DNA of 64,000 nucleotides from Aquanectria penicillioides (Eukaryota > Ascomycota > Sordariomycetes > Hypocreales > Nectriaceae). This document shows positions 1 through 12,700 of this stretch, one piece after another; position 1 is the first letter of the stretch, and every line of letters starts with the position of its first letter. The position numbers were made by a program, and so were the translations under genes. The stretch lies in assembly GCA_003415625.1 (NCBI GenBank), contig PYIU01000006.1:1240001-1304000 (forward strand), read 5' to 3'. The notes below the pieces were generated by a model that was not told the DNA's origin, did not search any database, and saw only the letters and a list, made by a program, of their open reading frames with translations.

Positions 1-659
1 ACGAGGGCCTCGAGCCACTCCCTCTCGCGGTCGCTCTGGTGCCGGGGTTTCTTCTCGACGGGGGCGCGGGACTGCTCGATAAGGGACTTGACGACGTCGG
101 TGGCGTTCTCGTCGTCCTGGATGCCGGCCCACTCGTCCTCGCCCTTGCCCTCCTCGGCGTCGCTGTCATCCTCGAGTTCGTTGAGAGGATCGTTGAGAGG
201 GTTGGGTCGCGCCTGGCCCAGGATGCGGATGATCTTACCGTCGGCGTCGCGCTCGACTCGCGCCTCGGAGACGATGGCGTTCTCGACGGTGGCGATGGCG
301 AAGGGGTCGTTGGGAGAGGTGCGGGTGGTGATGGCAGCGTCGCCGGCGGACTTGAGGCGCTTCTCAGTGCCACCAGTGGGAGCCTTGAGACGGGCGAGGA
401 GGCCGAGACGGCGGTAGTTTTGGCTCATGGTCTCATTCTTGTTCCTGGAAGATCCATTGTCAGTGTTTTTGGCTTTCCAAGAAGGCTTCCGTTCTTCTTT
501 CGTTCTTCTTTTCTTCATCGATTGCACAGATTCGGTGGCTTACCAGTTCTTCGCAATGACGTTGTTGCCCCGCGGGTTGAGGAGCTTCTTGCTCCTGTCG
601 TTCGGGCGGACAGGCTGGCGGCCGGAGCGGCGCTTCTTCTTCTGGAGTTCGCGGCCCAT
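1..659 (-). CDS. NOP16: Ribosome biogenesis protein Nop16 (3'-truncated by window edge)
   Basis: Nop16 is a nucleolar protein needed for 60S ribosomal subunit assembly. Exon 1 (659-544) encodes a basic N-terminus starting MGRELQKKKRRSGRQPVRP and running to the NVIAKNW segment, the usual Nop16 opening. An intron (543-445, GTAAGC..CAG) splits the Trp codon. Exon 2 (444 to the edge) continues with NKNETMSQNYRRLGLLARLK, also typical of the family, followed by an acidic stretch. The start is the ATG at 659. The C-terminus lies beyond base 1. What is seen is the motif pattern and the clean splice; the function is inferred from the family. Confidence 0.9.
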
Positions 660-1354
660 GTTTGCGAATGGAGGTGTTGAGAGCGGATTGACGATGGGGA
701 GGATGAGGAGGAGGTTGAATGGAAGGCTGGTGGACGACGGTGCAACAAAAGGTGCCCGCCAAAATTTCTGATGAGGGTTGCTTATCGATAAGAATGTCTT
801 GGCGCTAGTCCTGATGAGGTTCCAGGGTTGGGGTTAGCAGGGTTGGTCGAGGACGAGAAGTGAATGGTATCAGCCTAGAGAATGTAGGTGCTTTGGAAAT
901 CATTGTTCTATAGTTTTGGTTAAAGATTGGCAAGTCTCACATTGTTCTTGTGCGAAAATTAGACATCTATCGAGAGTTGCTCCGTGATTGATAACACATG
1001 TTGACACTTGGCAAGCTACGGTCATCGTATGGACCTGTCTTCTACCTCATGCATCAATACCAGGTATCTACTTTATATTGTAAAACATGATGGCTCTGGA
1101 GCTTAGTTTCGCTGCAAGTAGTCCCATTTTCCCCGTTGCATCTCACTCCTTTCTTGTCCAAGTTGTCTGATGATCTCAACTTCTACAACTACTCAAGACA
1201 ATCACTCAAGCAACACGTGAAGCTCATTACTCGACTTCACAAGATTTGGAGCATTGGATCCTGCTGGCTCTTTTACGCCGCAGTTTCAGTCTTTTCACGA
1301 ATTCGATATCCTGTCCAAGATGCAATTGGATCAAATTTCTACCCCCATATGACA
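660..1354. other. Intergenic, NOP16 promoter side and 3' flank of TDA3-like gene
   Basis: No gene was recognised. The part next to 660 is the presumed NOP16 promoter, and the part next to 1354 should hold the 3' UTR of the FAD oxidoreductase gene. Confidence 0.5.
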
Positions 1355-2764
1355 TTAAACCTTGAACTTTCTCGGGTCCAGTTTGTCCACATTCGCGCTC
1401 TTGGCTGCCCCGTCAAACAAAAACTCAGACATCAGTTTGCCCGTGCCTGGTCCGTTCTGGATACCCCAACAGGTATGTCCAGCCGCAGCCCAGATGCCCG
1501 GAACCGTCGTCTTACCAATCAACGGGCCGCTCTCCTGTCCGAAGCGCATGTGCCGAGGAAGGTAGCAGGCTTGCTTCGTCTTGACGGGGGCAAAGGCGAG
1601 AACAGGACTTATAGTGCTAATATATGAGATGAGATCATCGCATTGGTCCTCATCATGCTTGACTTGGTCTGCTGTATCGGGAAGAGGGATCAGTGTGTCC
1701 GGCTCGCCTACTCAAACGGTTAGCATGCTTCTTGGAGTGGGGAAACATTGGGTATGGCGTACCACACGCATAGACCTCGCCGAAAGGTCGGGCATAAATT
1801 TCGGGGTCGACTCGACCCTTGTGTCGTCTCTTTTGGCCCATCTTGGCGCGGTGCTCTGGAACAAAGCCCGAGGGCAGCTCAATATCTGTAAAGAAGGCAT
1901 AAGGACTAACTTCAGCCTCATAGACGACACTATGCGCTCTCAAACCCTCGACTTTGGCTCGCGGGAGCAGCCGTCCCGTCCATGGGCCCGCAGCAACGAC
2001 TACATCTGTAACGGTTTCAATCATCTTTGTTTCGTCTGTTTCCCGATCAAGATACTCTACACTCTCCACGCCGGCTTTGGATGATTTTATGCTCGTAACC
2101 TTGGCGTTAGTACGCACATCAACTCCACTCTGCTGGGCAAGTTCTACAATGGCCGTCGTGAAATGGAATGGATGCACTTGAGCCGTCTCAGTTGAACCTG
2201 GCGCTCCCATCTCAGCCCAGTTGTCGATGATGCCGCGATCGACCCAATCAAGGTCCAGGGGAAGGCTTCCAGCCTCGAGCAAGTCCTTTGCAGCGCCATT
2301 CTGCTTGGGTAACTTCTCCCAGGCCTTGCTGCCATCCGCGTCGCCATGACCCTTGGCCTTTTGCAAGGCTTCGATCTTCTGGCGCGAAACGACAGCCTCG
2401 AAGCTGCCGCATCCAAGCTTCCGGTAGCCCCATTTCTGGGCGCCGTTGTGCTCGGCAGCGAGCTCGGCATGGAGACGGTACGAGAGCGGAACCAGGCAGG
2501 CAGGGTAAGCCCATAGAGCAAGGAGGCCGCCGGCTTTTCCGGAGGCTCCGGGGGCGATGGCAGGGGCGGCTTCGAGGATGGTAATTGTATGGAGGGCAGG
2601 GTTGAATTTTGGGTGGCGGGTGAGATAGTAGGCTGTTGTGCAGCCAATGATGCCACCACCTGGAAACAGATGTTAATCGAGCCTGCCCCTTGCAATTCAC
2701 GCGGGAAGCGGCGATGACGATGAGTGAACTGACCGACAATGACAATGTTGCGTTTTCCTTCCAT
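1355..2764 (-). CDS. FAD-dependent oxidoreductase, DAO fold, TDA3-like
   Basis: A flavoprotein of the D-amino-acid-oxidase-like superfamily, 426 residues in three exons: 2764-2734, 2659-1763 and 1707-1355. The introns are 2733-2660 and 1762-1708; the second has a GCTAACC branch site. The N-terminus IVIVGGGIIGC (about residues 7-17) is the dinucleotide-binding GxGxxG loop, and the first intron cuts inside it. Further signs are VVVAAGPWTGRLLP (FAD-proximal), YACGEPD and a C-terminal segment GHTCWGIQNGPGTGKLMSE, which is the second FAD contact region. This combination resembles yeast Tda3, a putative oxidoreductase linked to late endosome-to-Golgi transport. The substrate cannot be told from sequence. 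The start is a real ATG immediately before the Rossmann motif. Confidence 0.85.
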
Positions 2765-4394
2765 GGCTTGGTCACGGGGAGGTTCTATATGAATTGGCAG
2801 TATCTACCTGGGGGACTCTGGAAGACCCAAACCGCTGCTTGGATGCTCCAGGCGGCACCGAAAGCACGGGGGCCGTAGGATCTCAATGGGGCAGCTCGGA
2901 GCCGTGTATGGGCACTTGAACAGGGCCGAGAGGAGCAGCCTTCGGTTCGGTGACGTATTCCGGATCCGCACTGGTCATCGACGGAGGAAGCATATATGGA
3001 GTACCGCGCTCTACTCCGCAGGACCAGAGAGAGGCTGACGGGTATACGAACAGAACGACGATGATGCAAGCGGGGCACGCTGTGGATGGGGTAGCACCAC
3101 TAGAATGTCAACTTGGGGGCCAAACGCATTGTGGGGAGTGGGGTGTGGATGGATTAGGAGCGTGTGTGTGCGTGTGTGTGTGATTTTGACGATTAGTTAG
3201 GAGATAGAGCTATTTGGTTGCATATCCGACTCGGTGTGTTGCATTGTGCCGATAATTTAGGGAGCAGGTGGATTGATATAGGGCTGTTGGATTCTATGTG
3301 TGTGCTGGAAGCTTTCTTGTTGCAGAGGGACATGGACTGGTGCAGAGGTAGCTTTGCCATCACCGATCCTGCTTGCGAAGGAACATGCAACAGCTGGTCT
3401 GGTTTTGGTGGTTGCAGCTTGATAGCACCCAGTAGTTAGTTGCCTAGGTTGTCCGTAGGCGCCTGATAATTGCCGTAGCGTCCCTGTTACGCCCAGCTAT
3501 CCTCAGGACCCCTCAACGCATGGCTTGCCGCAATGTACCTTTCGATCCACTACGGTACAAGCAGCCCAGACAAACAGAAATACAATCCAAACCACGCGTA
3601 CGCACTTTTACAAATGTCCGATTTCAATGTCCAGCGGCCGCCCAGTCAATCGGGTACGGCGCAACACAACTCCCCGGGTCGACTCAGTCCCCACTGAAGC
3701 TGTTCCCCGCCGCCAGACGGACGACTCGGTCCAATTCGGGGGCCTTCGACCGAGGCATGTGGTAATTGATTTTTTTTGCCCTCCCCCCAAACCACGGCGC
3801 AACGCACCCTTCCAGCGTCCCGACAGCCCGTGACAGGCGCATTTGTAATTGCGCCAGCCCGGGAGGACTGTCGATTCTCAGTTAGAGCCACATCCATGCC
3901 GGCCGTGGTGGCAATGGCATTGGCACAGTGGCGTGTCTGCTGCTGTCGCAGTCACACTTGCTGTCGCAGTGGCCGTTTCAGTCGCCTCCTCGTTCCGCAT
4001 CGGCCGCATTCGTCCGGCATCCCAGCGCAGTAAGTCGACTAATTTGATGCGACGGCTGGATTTGGAATTCGATGCCCGAAATCCCTTGCCCCGTCTGGCC
4101 AACATCGGGGCATCTTGATATGGATCCCATATGGCATTAATACATGTACATGCTAACTGCCGGCCCAGCAACAGGAGCTTCTCCTCATCCTCTGTGTCCT
4201 CCGCCGCTTCCACTTCTCTTCACTTTTCCTCACCCCACCACCACCAAACTTTGCTAAAACTCAGTGTCAACCGCTCCAAGAGCTCCAATTTTCACACCGT
4301 CACGCAATTGGCATCTCGAGCCTCCTCTTCGTCTGATCCTTCTTCCGCTTCGCATCTCGGTACTCCAGCTGCTGCAAACCCCAATCCCGACAAA
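2765..4394. promoter_or_regulatory. Shared upstream region of the divergent TDA3-like and peroxidase genes
   Basis: About 1.6 kb between divergently transcribed genes, so it should hold both promoters. It contains a short GT microsatellite near 3163-3182 and, close to the peroxidase, a pyrimidine-rich stretch (about 4170-4330) of the kind common just upstream of fungal starts. No separate gene is supported, but see the finding on an in-frame upstream ATG at 4131. Confidence 0.45.
3163..3182. repeat. GT microsatellite
   Basis: Short GT/GTGC dinucleotide repeat seen directly in the sequence. Confidence 0.8.
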
Positions 4395-5038
4395 ATGGCG
4401 TCCGCTACCAGCTTCTACGACTTCAAGCCCCTCGACAGTATGTCATCTTACCCCGGCCCTCTACCCTGCTCGCGCATCCCTCCCCGCCCGCCTTCTGAAA
4501 AAATTCATCTCGCGCTTGCGCCATCACTCTAAACCATTCAAGATGTGCTAACCATGATTCCCTCCTTCCAGAGCGCGGCCAGGAGGTCCCCATGGCCGAT
4601 TACAAGGGCAAGGTCGTCCTGATTGTCAACACAGCCTCCAAGTGCGGTTTTACCCCGCAGTTCGCCGGCCTCGAGAAGCTCTACACCACCCTCAAGGAAA
4701 AGAACCCTGATGACTTCATGATTCTCGGCTTCCCCTGCAACCAGTTCGGTAGTCAGGACCCCGGCACTCAGGATGAGATTCAGAACTTCTGCCAGCTCAA
4801 CTACGGCGTCACCTTCCCCATCATGCAGAAGACCGAGGTCAACGGCGACAACGCCAACCCTCTCTGGGACTGGCTCAAGAACGAGCAGCCCGGCCTGATG
4901 GGCCTCAAGCGCATCAAGTGGAACTTTGAGAAGTTCCTCATCGGCCGTGATGGCAAGGTCAAGGGCCGCTGGGCCAGCACCACCAAGCCCGAGGCTCTCG
5001 AGGAGAAGATTCTCGAGGAACTAAGCAAGAAGGCGTAG
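4395..5038 (+). CDS. Glutathione-peroxidase-type thiol peroxidase (Gpx3/Hyr1-like)
   Basis: Reduces hydrogen peroxide and lipid hydroperoxides; the fungal members mostly use thioredoxin and can act as peroxide sensors. Two exons, 4395-4437 and 4572-5038, give 169 residues, a normal family length. The peroxidatic cysteine is Cys39 in [11 protein letters not shown], where selenoenzymes have Sec. FPCNQFG (Gln72) and KWNFEKF (Trp, Asn) supply the rest of the catalytic tetrad. Cys88 in QNFCQLNYG is the expected resolving cysteine. The intron splits Lys15 and ends TTCCAG. The chosen ATG has a good context (caaaATGG) and gives the usual N-terminus. The same frame stays open upstream to an ATG at 4131, so a longer, possibly mitochondrial form is conceivable. 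Confidence 0.93.
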
Positions 5039-5944
5039 AGTGTCACAGCCTAACATTTCCTCTTTTATGATTTTTACATGATGCTTTCTTTCATTCACCG
5101 CATGTCTCACCATCCTCTCCGACGACGTCAGATGATTTGCAATGCGATCTTCGTCATCGTGCATGTGCGCAAGATGAGGGCGAGTGGAGGAGAGGGTGTG
5201 TCGGTTGTCAGACCTAACAATACCCCATATTCAAATGGACCCCGAGGTTCAGTTTAGAAACAAATCTAATATCCTTTATTCACCTGGATAAGTTTTGTGC
5301 CATTTTCATGACTTTCAGGCGCACCTCGTTCTAACTTTTAGCCCATTTGTCTCCCTCAGGGCCACAACAACGACATCATCGACGCCACAAAGCGGGTGCA
5401 ACCGAGAGTCAATGGATCTAGGGTAAGATCTTACCAGCCACGACGACTTGCCGTCAGCGCTACAAGGTTCTGGATCGTCGTGATTTGCCAAAGTGCTCAT
5501 CTACTTCTTTTTTGGGCAAGTAAGCACAGGACCCCTTTTTTCGTCAATATAGAGGTCTATTCTCCACGTCATTGCTAGACTTCCTCGTTTCTCCTCACCA
5601 CTGCCAGCGTGTCTCTGCTCGTGAGGGTCTATTTACATGAGCTTTCCAAGCTGGGAATTGATAGTTTATACCCCACTAGGGATACTCCCGTGATCAATAC
5701 CTATTGCAAACACCATGTACCTATAACTTGACCGAGAATTCACATCCAGGTGTGGTTCCCATTTCATATCTATACCCCTGCCGCCAAGAGAGACAATCGT
5801 TCCAAGAAAAACCACCAGCATTACTATGCGCAGCGAAATCAAGCACCGATGTGGCAGCCAGTTCCCTTGCTCATTCATTGCCATGTGTCAAATGATATAT
5901 GTCAATGCACCCTTCTTGAAGTTCATCTTCACCTTCGATAAACA
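5039..5944. other. Intergenic, no gene recognised
   Basis: Contains the peroxidase 3' flank. The short ORFs here show no recognisable motif. Confidence 0.4.
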
Positions 5945-6948
5945 CTATCTTAACAGGTTCTGCCAGTCTAGATCTTTCCTTAGTATGTCAAGATTGAGTT
6001 GCGGACCTCTTGGAAGTGATACAGTATTAGCGAATCCATCGTTGAAGGATGTCCCATTGAAGAAAATCCTGATGAAGAGGGTAGCCACTGTCGAAGATGC
6101 AACGGCAAGGCCGCACGTGAGCCACAAATGGTCGCAGTCGTAGACGTACATCAGGCTCTCACCAATTTATTGTGATATTTATTCTGTACGGACAGAATTT
6201 GGTGCTAGATCCATAGAGAAGATCGAGGTGATGTTGGCCCAGACGCACTTTTCATGGATGATGGGCAGAACCGTCCTCCTACAAGACTAGAGAACTCATT
6301 AAACTCGCTGGAATGTTGAAACAGCCCTTCTATACGCTCTTCAATCACTATATTTATTTTTAGTCCATCGTTCTGCAAGGGGGTAGACATGGAGTTCCCC
6401 CAACCTTGGTCAATCAACCTGCAGCGACGAAACATTTGAAGGAATGGAAAGTCTCAAATCAACCAAGAAATTCAGCCCCAGAGCGTGTGCCAGAACAGCC
6501 TCGTCATATCCAATGCTCAAGTTGGAATCAAATTTAGGAAAGAAACTGCCCTCAGTTTCCCGCATACTCATCCGCCCCAAATATGACTTGCTTACGTCCA
6601 TTGTCCCCCAGTACGACCGCCGATGAAAAAGTGACTTGTATAAAGGGATAGCTGGATTGGGCTGATTCGGTCGCACCAAATACATCTTTAGTGTTGAACG
6701 CATAATAGGGTCCAAGGATCCCTTTGCCCCATACAATGGTAATATGACTCAAGGACGCAATAGACTGATTGGGTATGTCTGCTTTGACTTTGATATTCCG
6801 GTCCCCATCGATGGAAATTGATACTCGCGCGAGATGTAGAGTTGTAGACTTCGCAGTGCAACACTATTGATCGAGAATCCAAGAGTTGCTTTACTTTCTC
6901 GTCATGAGAAGCATCACTCCTTGCGATTGTGCAGGCCCTTGTTCCCAT
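5945..6948 (-). pseudogene. Relic of a fungal membrane protein with extracellular domain
   Basis: Several minus-strand segments in different frames line up in the order expected for a family of fungal plasma-membrane proteins that have a long glycosylated outer domain and a C-terminal membrane segment (often labelled formylmethionine-deformylase-like). Pieces seen are CEVYNSTS (about 6850), then an outer-domain stretch with GPYYAFNTKDVFGATESAQ (about 6690), an EERIEGLFQHSS segment (about 6340) and a final membrane segment YVYDCDHLWLTCGLAVASS (about 6140-6085). Frame changes and stop codons separate the pieces, including stops just before the last membrane segment. No intact reading frame can be built with plausible introns. 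The family assignment rests on remembered layout and is tentative; decay is the firmer part. Confidence 0.5.
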
Positions 6949-9111
6949 TCCGGCCGCGACTCCATCAACTTGTATTAGGGATGGGATGATCTAGATAAAT
7001 ATGGGGATTCCATTGCCTCGACAGCGATCCAAGTGATCTCCAGAGATTAGGATGAGTTTGTCATTCCCTCAGTCAACATCCGGCAGTGAGACGCGTAGGA
7101 CATCGTACCATGTGTCTCAGAGCATCCAGGTCTTGAAACTGGTACATTATCACATCTTGCCAACGCGAAATTAGTAATGTTCATTTCAAAATCTCCCGTC
7201 ATAAGCCCATAATTTCGTTATAGTTCATTGGGGGGTCCCAGATATGTGAGTGATCTGCTCGAATTAGTCGCAAAAGCATCAACGGTGAGAATCCGACTTT
7301 GAACAGCTGACGCAGACACTACTCGCTTCACAGAATCACCGGGTCTGTCGAAGAAATAACCACTAGCTTTGGAGCAAGCATAAGCATCGCGTCTCGGTTG
7401 AGGATTGCAAATAGCTTCAACCCCTATGTTGTGATAGATGTACAGGGCGCGACCAAACTAAGACTCCTGAACACCATGTCGAAAAGATGCAACATTTCCC
7501 ATTGAGGATGCCTCGCCCAGACGGTTGAGATAGCAAGTGTGAGAATTGGGAGCATATATCGCCCTCCAAATTCCTTAGAGACAGACTAGGAATACCGCTG
7601 AAAAGAGATGTGACCTGATCAGAAAGCCATCTAAACGAACCTGACTGTGATGAAATCTCCACATGGTGGAACACAACGTATAACTCACTGGCATACGACT
7701 CTAACTAATACCTAACGCAAGCATCTAATAGTTATGAATACATGAGAATGCTTTGAATGGTTTTCTTCCAATGTCATCATTTGAATAAGCAAAATAGATC
7801 GGGTTTGTGTTGTTTGTGGTGCGGGTGTGAAAGAGCAGAAGCTTTGAGCAAATGTCGAGCAACAACTACGAAAACCACATCACGTTCAACCACCTCCACA
7901 GGACCCGATTGAGAAATCCCACTACTAGTATTACACATAATTACAATATATCCCCTGATCTCAAACCACTGAAGGGTTGAGCTATTTATTCTATGATTGT
8001 GAAGAACAGCAATGAACCAAAAAATATAAGACAAATGCTCTAGGGTAGGTCAAGTCAAACTGGAAAGGACTCCCCAATCTTGATTGGAAGCCTATCAAGA
8101 ACTAATCCATTCCAGGGACATCGCGTCAAAACTTGTGTAGAATTTCATGAATAATGGTAATTAAGCCTCGTGTCCCTGTGGCACATCCGTCAGTGAACCA
8201 AATGAAACCCCCACGCGCATCGAAACCATGGGGCGGAATGTCGCCATGCAACATCCAGTCACTGCAACCCGTGTTATGCACATCTGCTAGTTTTGCGCCT
8301 AGTTTCCACGACCTACACCGACAGCATGATAGAGAATGCCAGCCTCTTGGAAAGCTATCGAAATCTCGGTGGCTGTAAGCGGTATTCCGCGGCAGCCACA
8401 CACCTCACTATCTAGGCGGAAGGGATCCGTGTTGATCAACACCGACGGAATCCACTTCCCCAGATTATTGAACATGCAATGTCACCCATGCAAGCTGCAG
8501 CGATCGTCTTTATCGAAGGTGGGATGAAATTTCACACAACTGAGCCATGATGGGTTGTGGTATCCTGTGGCTCATGGACACCCTAACCGGCGTTAACATC
8601 CTTGCGCACGCCATTTCTTTGATGATCGACGCGCCAGGCATGACATCCGCCCCCTCCCGCGCGCCTCCTGCCCAGTAACAAGAGTTTGTTACCGAGAGAA
8701 AACGGGTTTTTTGGTACTCTTGTTCGCGTTCGGACTGAAGACCGGTTGAGTCGAGGTGTTGGCGTCAGAGGGGATCTTTGGGGCTGGACTCCACCTTCGG
8801 TTGCCAAGAAAGGAGTGATCGACCAGTCAAGATAGGCTCTGCAGCCGAATTCTATAGCCCAACTTATCCGATCATGATTAGCTGCATGAAAACCCTGCAG
8901 AGCGGTGGTAAGTCACACATCGAGATGTTCTGATTCTAGGAATGGAAGGTTAGTTTGACAAGGTGGCCTGTTTCGACGATAAGGCCTCGGTTCCTGCATG
9001 TCCAGTTCTTTGCGGTGATGCAGGGACGTACGGACCTCCCGTAGCAGGCCATGACACGTCGATGCCCAAATCTGTATTTGGTGGACTAAGTGGAAGACCT
9101 GAGAGTTGCCG
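6949..9111. other. Intergenic or relic DNA, no gene recognised
   Basis: Only short ORFs in all frames. The part up to about 7.7 kb may hold the decayed N-terminal half of the pseudogene at 5945-6948, but I could not anchor it. The minus-strand open stretch at 8126-8401 begins with GTG, not ATG, and matches nothing I know. Confidence 0.4.
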
Positions 9112-9781
9112 TCATTCGATCTCGTCTTCGTTGCGCGGAGGAATGGCTATGGAAGTGCGGGGAGTGGGGAACCCTGGATCCTGAACGCGTTTTAACGAAT
9201 GAGGCCAACATTTGGTGGTGAATGTTACCGTATCGATACCAGTAGTCCCCCAAAGTGTCCCGCATTTCGATGCTGCATTCAACCACTGCACAAAAGAACC
9301 TGGAACTTTTGCTTGCTCCAAGAGGGCTATCAGCAGGCCTCTAGATAAGGCCAACGACATCAACATGAGGGTGTAAGTAGATGAACAAAAAGTCTTGGAA
9401 CGTCACCATGCCCCCTGATGGCATCTGCTGCAACCCTTTGAGGCGCCACTGTTCTAGAAGGCCTGTCATGGTATGGAATCATTAGAGTGGCTCGGCATAG
9501 ACGGAATTGGTCTTCTTATGCCGCAGGAACCGGGTGATTTCTTCTAGCCAAAACCATCCGTCTCCCCGGTTGGGCTGAGGGGACAAAAAAAGCATGTGTG
9601 GCGTGGGTGTATACAAATCTGGCCATGATTGAACTTCGTTTGGGAGGCGGACGACTGAACAGACGGCGGGAGGCTCGGGTCCGCAACCGTCGCTGCGGCC
9701 CATGCCAAGTGTCTGGGGATATGAGGCTAAGAGATACCTGACCCTGTTCACAAAACGCCCCTTGTCGGAGTGTTTAGTCAA
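9112..9781 (-). pseudogene. Unidentified gene relic
   Basis: Two protein-like stretches follow one another on the minus strand. The first (9781-9482) contains DLYTPTPHMLFLSPQPNRGD and a WFWLEEITRFLRHKK segment. The second begins at about 9471 in another frame with MTGLLEQWRLKGLQQMPSGG, continues to a stop near 9355, and the same frame then resumes with CSIEMRDTLGDYWYRYGN. The composition looks like real protein, but a frame change and a stop separate the pieces and no start is convincing. I do not recognise the family. Confidence 0.3.
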
Positions 9782-12700
9782 AAGGATGATACTATTACGT
9801 CTTCAAAAGCTGCATTGACACGTGAAGTCGAGGCAGCCGGAATGAAGGCAAGGTAGCTGAGATCCAGTGGCGGTTCGAGTTTGCGGGGAAACCTGGTTGT
9901 AATGGAATTGATACTCGGTCATCTTCCATTTGGCCGCCGGCCCAACAATTTCTTAAATTCAGGAGGAAATGGAAGTCCTTTGATACCGCCCAAGTCTCAT
10001 GATGGTGGCTGGCTGTCGAGCCGATGTACTAGACTTGTGTGAATTCGGTCCGTGGGTGCCCCTGTTGCTTGAAGCCGTAGTCCCTAGGTCCTTGAAGAAC
10101 AATGCCGATGACGACAGCAGAGCAGAAAATGATGAAAGCTGTACGAAGCAAAAAACAAAAAACAAAAAAAAGACAGATCGTGAATCGAAAGACCCCAGAG
10201 ATCGAGCGTTTGTTTGTCATGACTACTGTGACCCCCAATCCGCCTTGATGGTAGCAAAACGGACTCCTTGCCACAGTTGGCGCTGCGGCCTTTGAGCCCA
10301 GTAATAGACTAAAGGTAATTCGTGGAGAGTTGGTCTGGTTCCTTGGTCCCTGATTCGCCAAAGCAGTTTGGATGACAGCAACGTAACATTCGCCTCTGGT
10401 CTTTTGTGGATCGAATGTCGGACTCCGTATGTACTTCGTGTAAATCAAGATGGAGGTGAGGGCAGTGGCTATCACGTATCGGGAAACCCAGGTGAGGATC
10501 AACCCATTACGGGGCCATGTCCGGTGCAAAGGTCTCCGTGTCTTCGTGTGAGGGCATCAGCCTTTTGCAATTCGAATGCGAGGCAATCACCAGGCCCAAG
10601 CGAAAGTGCCATCCAACTACACATCTGCAGTGGCTGAAAACCATTGACTTCGGCTACTGTCGCTTGAGGTTGCTCTCATATTGGCGCCATATTAGCGCCC
10701 GGGACAGAAGCCGGGACGAAATTTCCGTGCCTCTCGGTGAAGGATTAGAAAGGCGATGTCTCAGTCGCCGTCGCCGGTTCCGTTGTGAGGTGCATCACAG
10801 GGATATCCTCGACTCAGCTCTGGACCCAAGGACTTGCGGCGTCCTACGAAGCTTACTGATCCGGTGAGAGTTCTACGACGTAGAGAGACGGAAATTCGTC
10901 TGCATACTTCATGGTCAAGGATCAACTGTCTTCGGACTGAAGCAAAAACCGGCAAGGTGGTTCCTCATATCCGAAGGCCGTTCCGAAGAACTACCTGGGC
11001 TCCACCGATATCCTTGACTGTGGTCGATTGCGAATGTTAGTTCCTGGTGGAGTTATCGACGAGTCTTCATCTGGGGTTTTTCGATTGCACCGGCAAAAGC
11101 CAAGAGTAAAGATTACTAGTCAGGTTCATCGTTCGACCACTACGACGGGCGGTCAACGAAGCGACGTTTGCCGCTGGATAAGGTTGATTGGAGGGAGGTC
11201 TTTACCCTGGCTCAGGTGGCAGGGCTTTTTGCGATGTACGAGGCTTAGACCTTGAGCCGGGCTTCCATGCAGCATCGTTCGGTCCTTCTAACGCACGATT
11301 CAAACCCTAGCGTCTGTGCCCAGACCCTAGTCATCGAATGGCTTGGAATGCCACTGCAACCCCCGTCGCCATCCCCGCAGCAAACCGAACCCCTGCCAGG
11401 GCGCCAGGAGCCCGGGGGGGGGTTTTTTTGGGGGGGGGGGAAAAGGACGACGTTGGGATAAGTGAGATGCGCCGGTACTCGTCTCTGTGTGGCGGCATTG
11501 GCGAGAGGAAAGTTTGTTTTTGCAGAGTCTTCTAGATGGAACGCATACAACGCCCTGCATCGGCCACATAATCTCTTAGTTCTTTCTTATCCTCGCATGC
11601 CTGTACCTGTATTTGTTGGAAGAGTCTCGGAGGCTGCGAGGATATTGCAGTTTCCCGCAGAGCCGCCGCTCAATAGCACAGCAATCGGGGTTTTTGAAGC
11701 TGGGGTCGTGTGCCCTGCTTTTGGTCTAGTGATCTTTATGGGGGAGTGGTCACGAAGCAGAACCACGCAGTTGGTTCATCTGAGCCAAGCGAACCCAACC
11801 CTGGATCTCAGCGGAGACTTTGCAAGCACTGTTGCGGGTTCTCCCAGGGGCGTTGATAAGAAGTGTTGTGTCATCTAGCTCGTCCTCCATATCTCCAGCT
11901 TGAGGTGAAGACATCTCAAATCTTTACGTCAACTAGGATAAACATCACCAGCCTAGGCTAACCAGGATCAGGGACACATCTGCATTCGTACGTCCACATC
12001 GACAGGTGAGGCCCTGTCACCATAAGTGTGTTTTTACTGGCGTGTTTCACGGCGTCGCCCTGGTCAGACATCTAGGTACTGAGCTCCGGAAGGAAGCGCA
12101 GACCTGGACCTGTATCTGCTGGCACCCATCCTTGAGTGTAGGATCGGCGGTTTCGCTCTCGCCGATGGGATCCTGCAGCTTGCAGGAGGTTGAGAGGGAG
12201 ATGCTTCTGGGCCGATCACTGCCATTTACGAGGTTGGCTTCAGTAACGGTTCTGGTCCCTTCGCGATTGTCGGGACTGCCCGCTAAAGGTAACGTAGATT
12301 CAACGACTGCCGATTGGAACAAGGATGCTGCCCATAAAAGGCCCGACGTGAAGAACGAAGGATCTGAACCGCGTATTTACGTGGGTGTCAACTGACGGAC
12401 ATGATGGTGCAGGGCTTTTTTCCAATTCCACGGAAGATTGTTACGCATGTGAAGCCGAGTGTGGTTTTCTGTCACGGCCAGGGACTTGGGTTGAACAGAA
12501 TCTGTTCGAGTACTTGCGGAGCAGAATGGCGGGAAATGTCTTGACCAAGTCGTGGTAATTACGCGTGTGCGGCCCTCTCATTAGTGTCATCGCCAGCAGC
12601 GGGAAGCAACGGCAGCGCCGTTCGACATGGCCTACTCAAAATTGGACTGAGGAGCCAACGAAGGACGTGGCAAGGCGCCACAGTTCTGGAAAGGTGACCT

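Noticed and set aside
10029..10529. Minus-strand ORF with hydrophobic stretches that could suggest a receptor fragment
   Set aside because: No family signature, the hydrophobic part is made by T-rich homopolymers, and no extension in either direction.
11462..11878. Plus-strand ORF ending CCVI, like a prenylation box
   Set aside because: The rest shows no conserved domain and overlaps a G-run; the four-residue end is likely chance.
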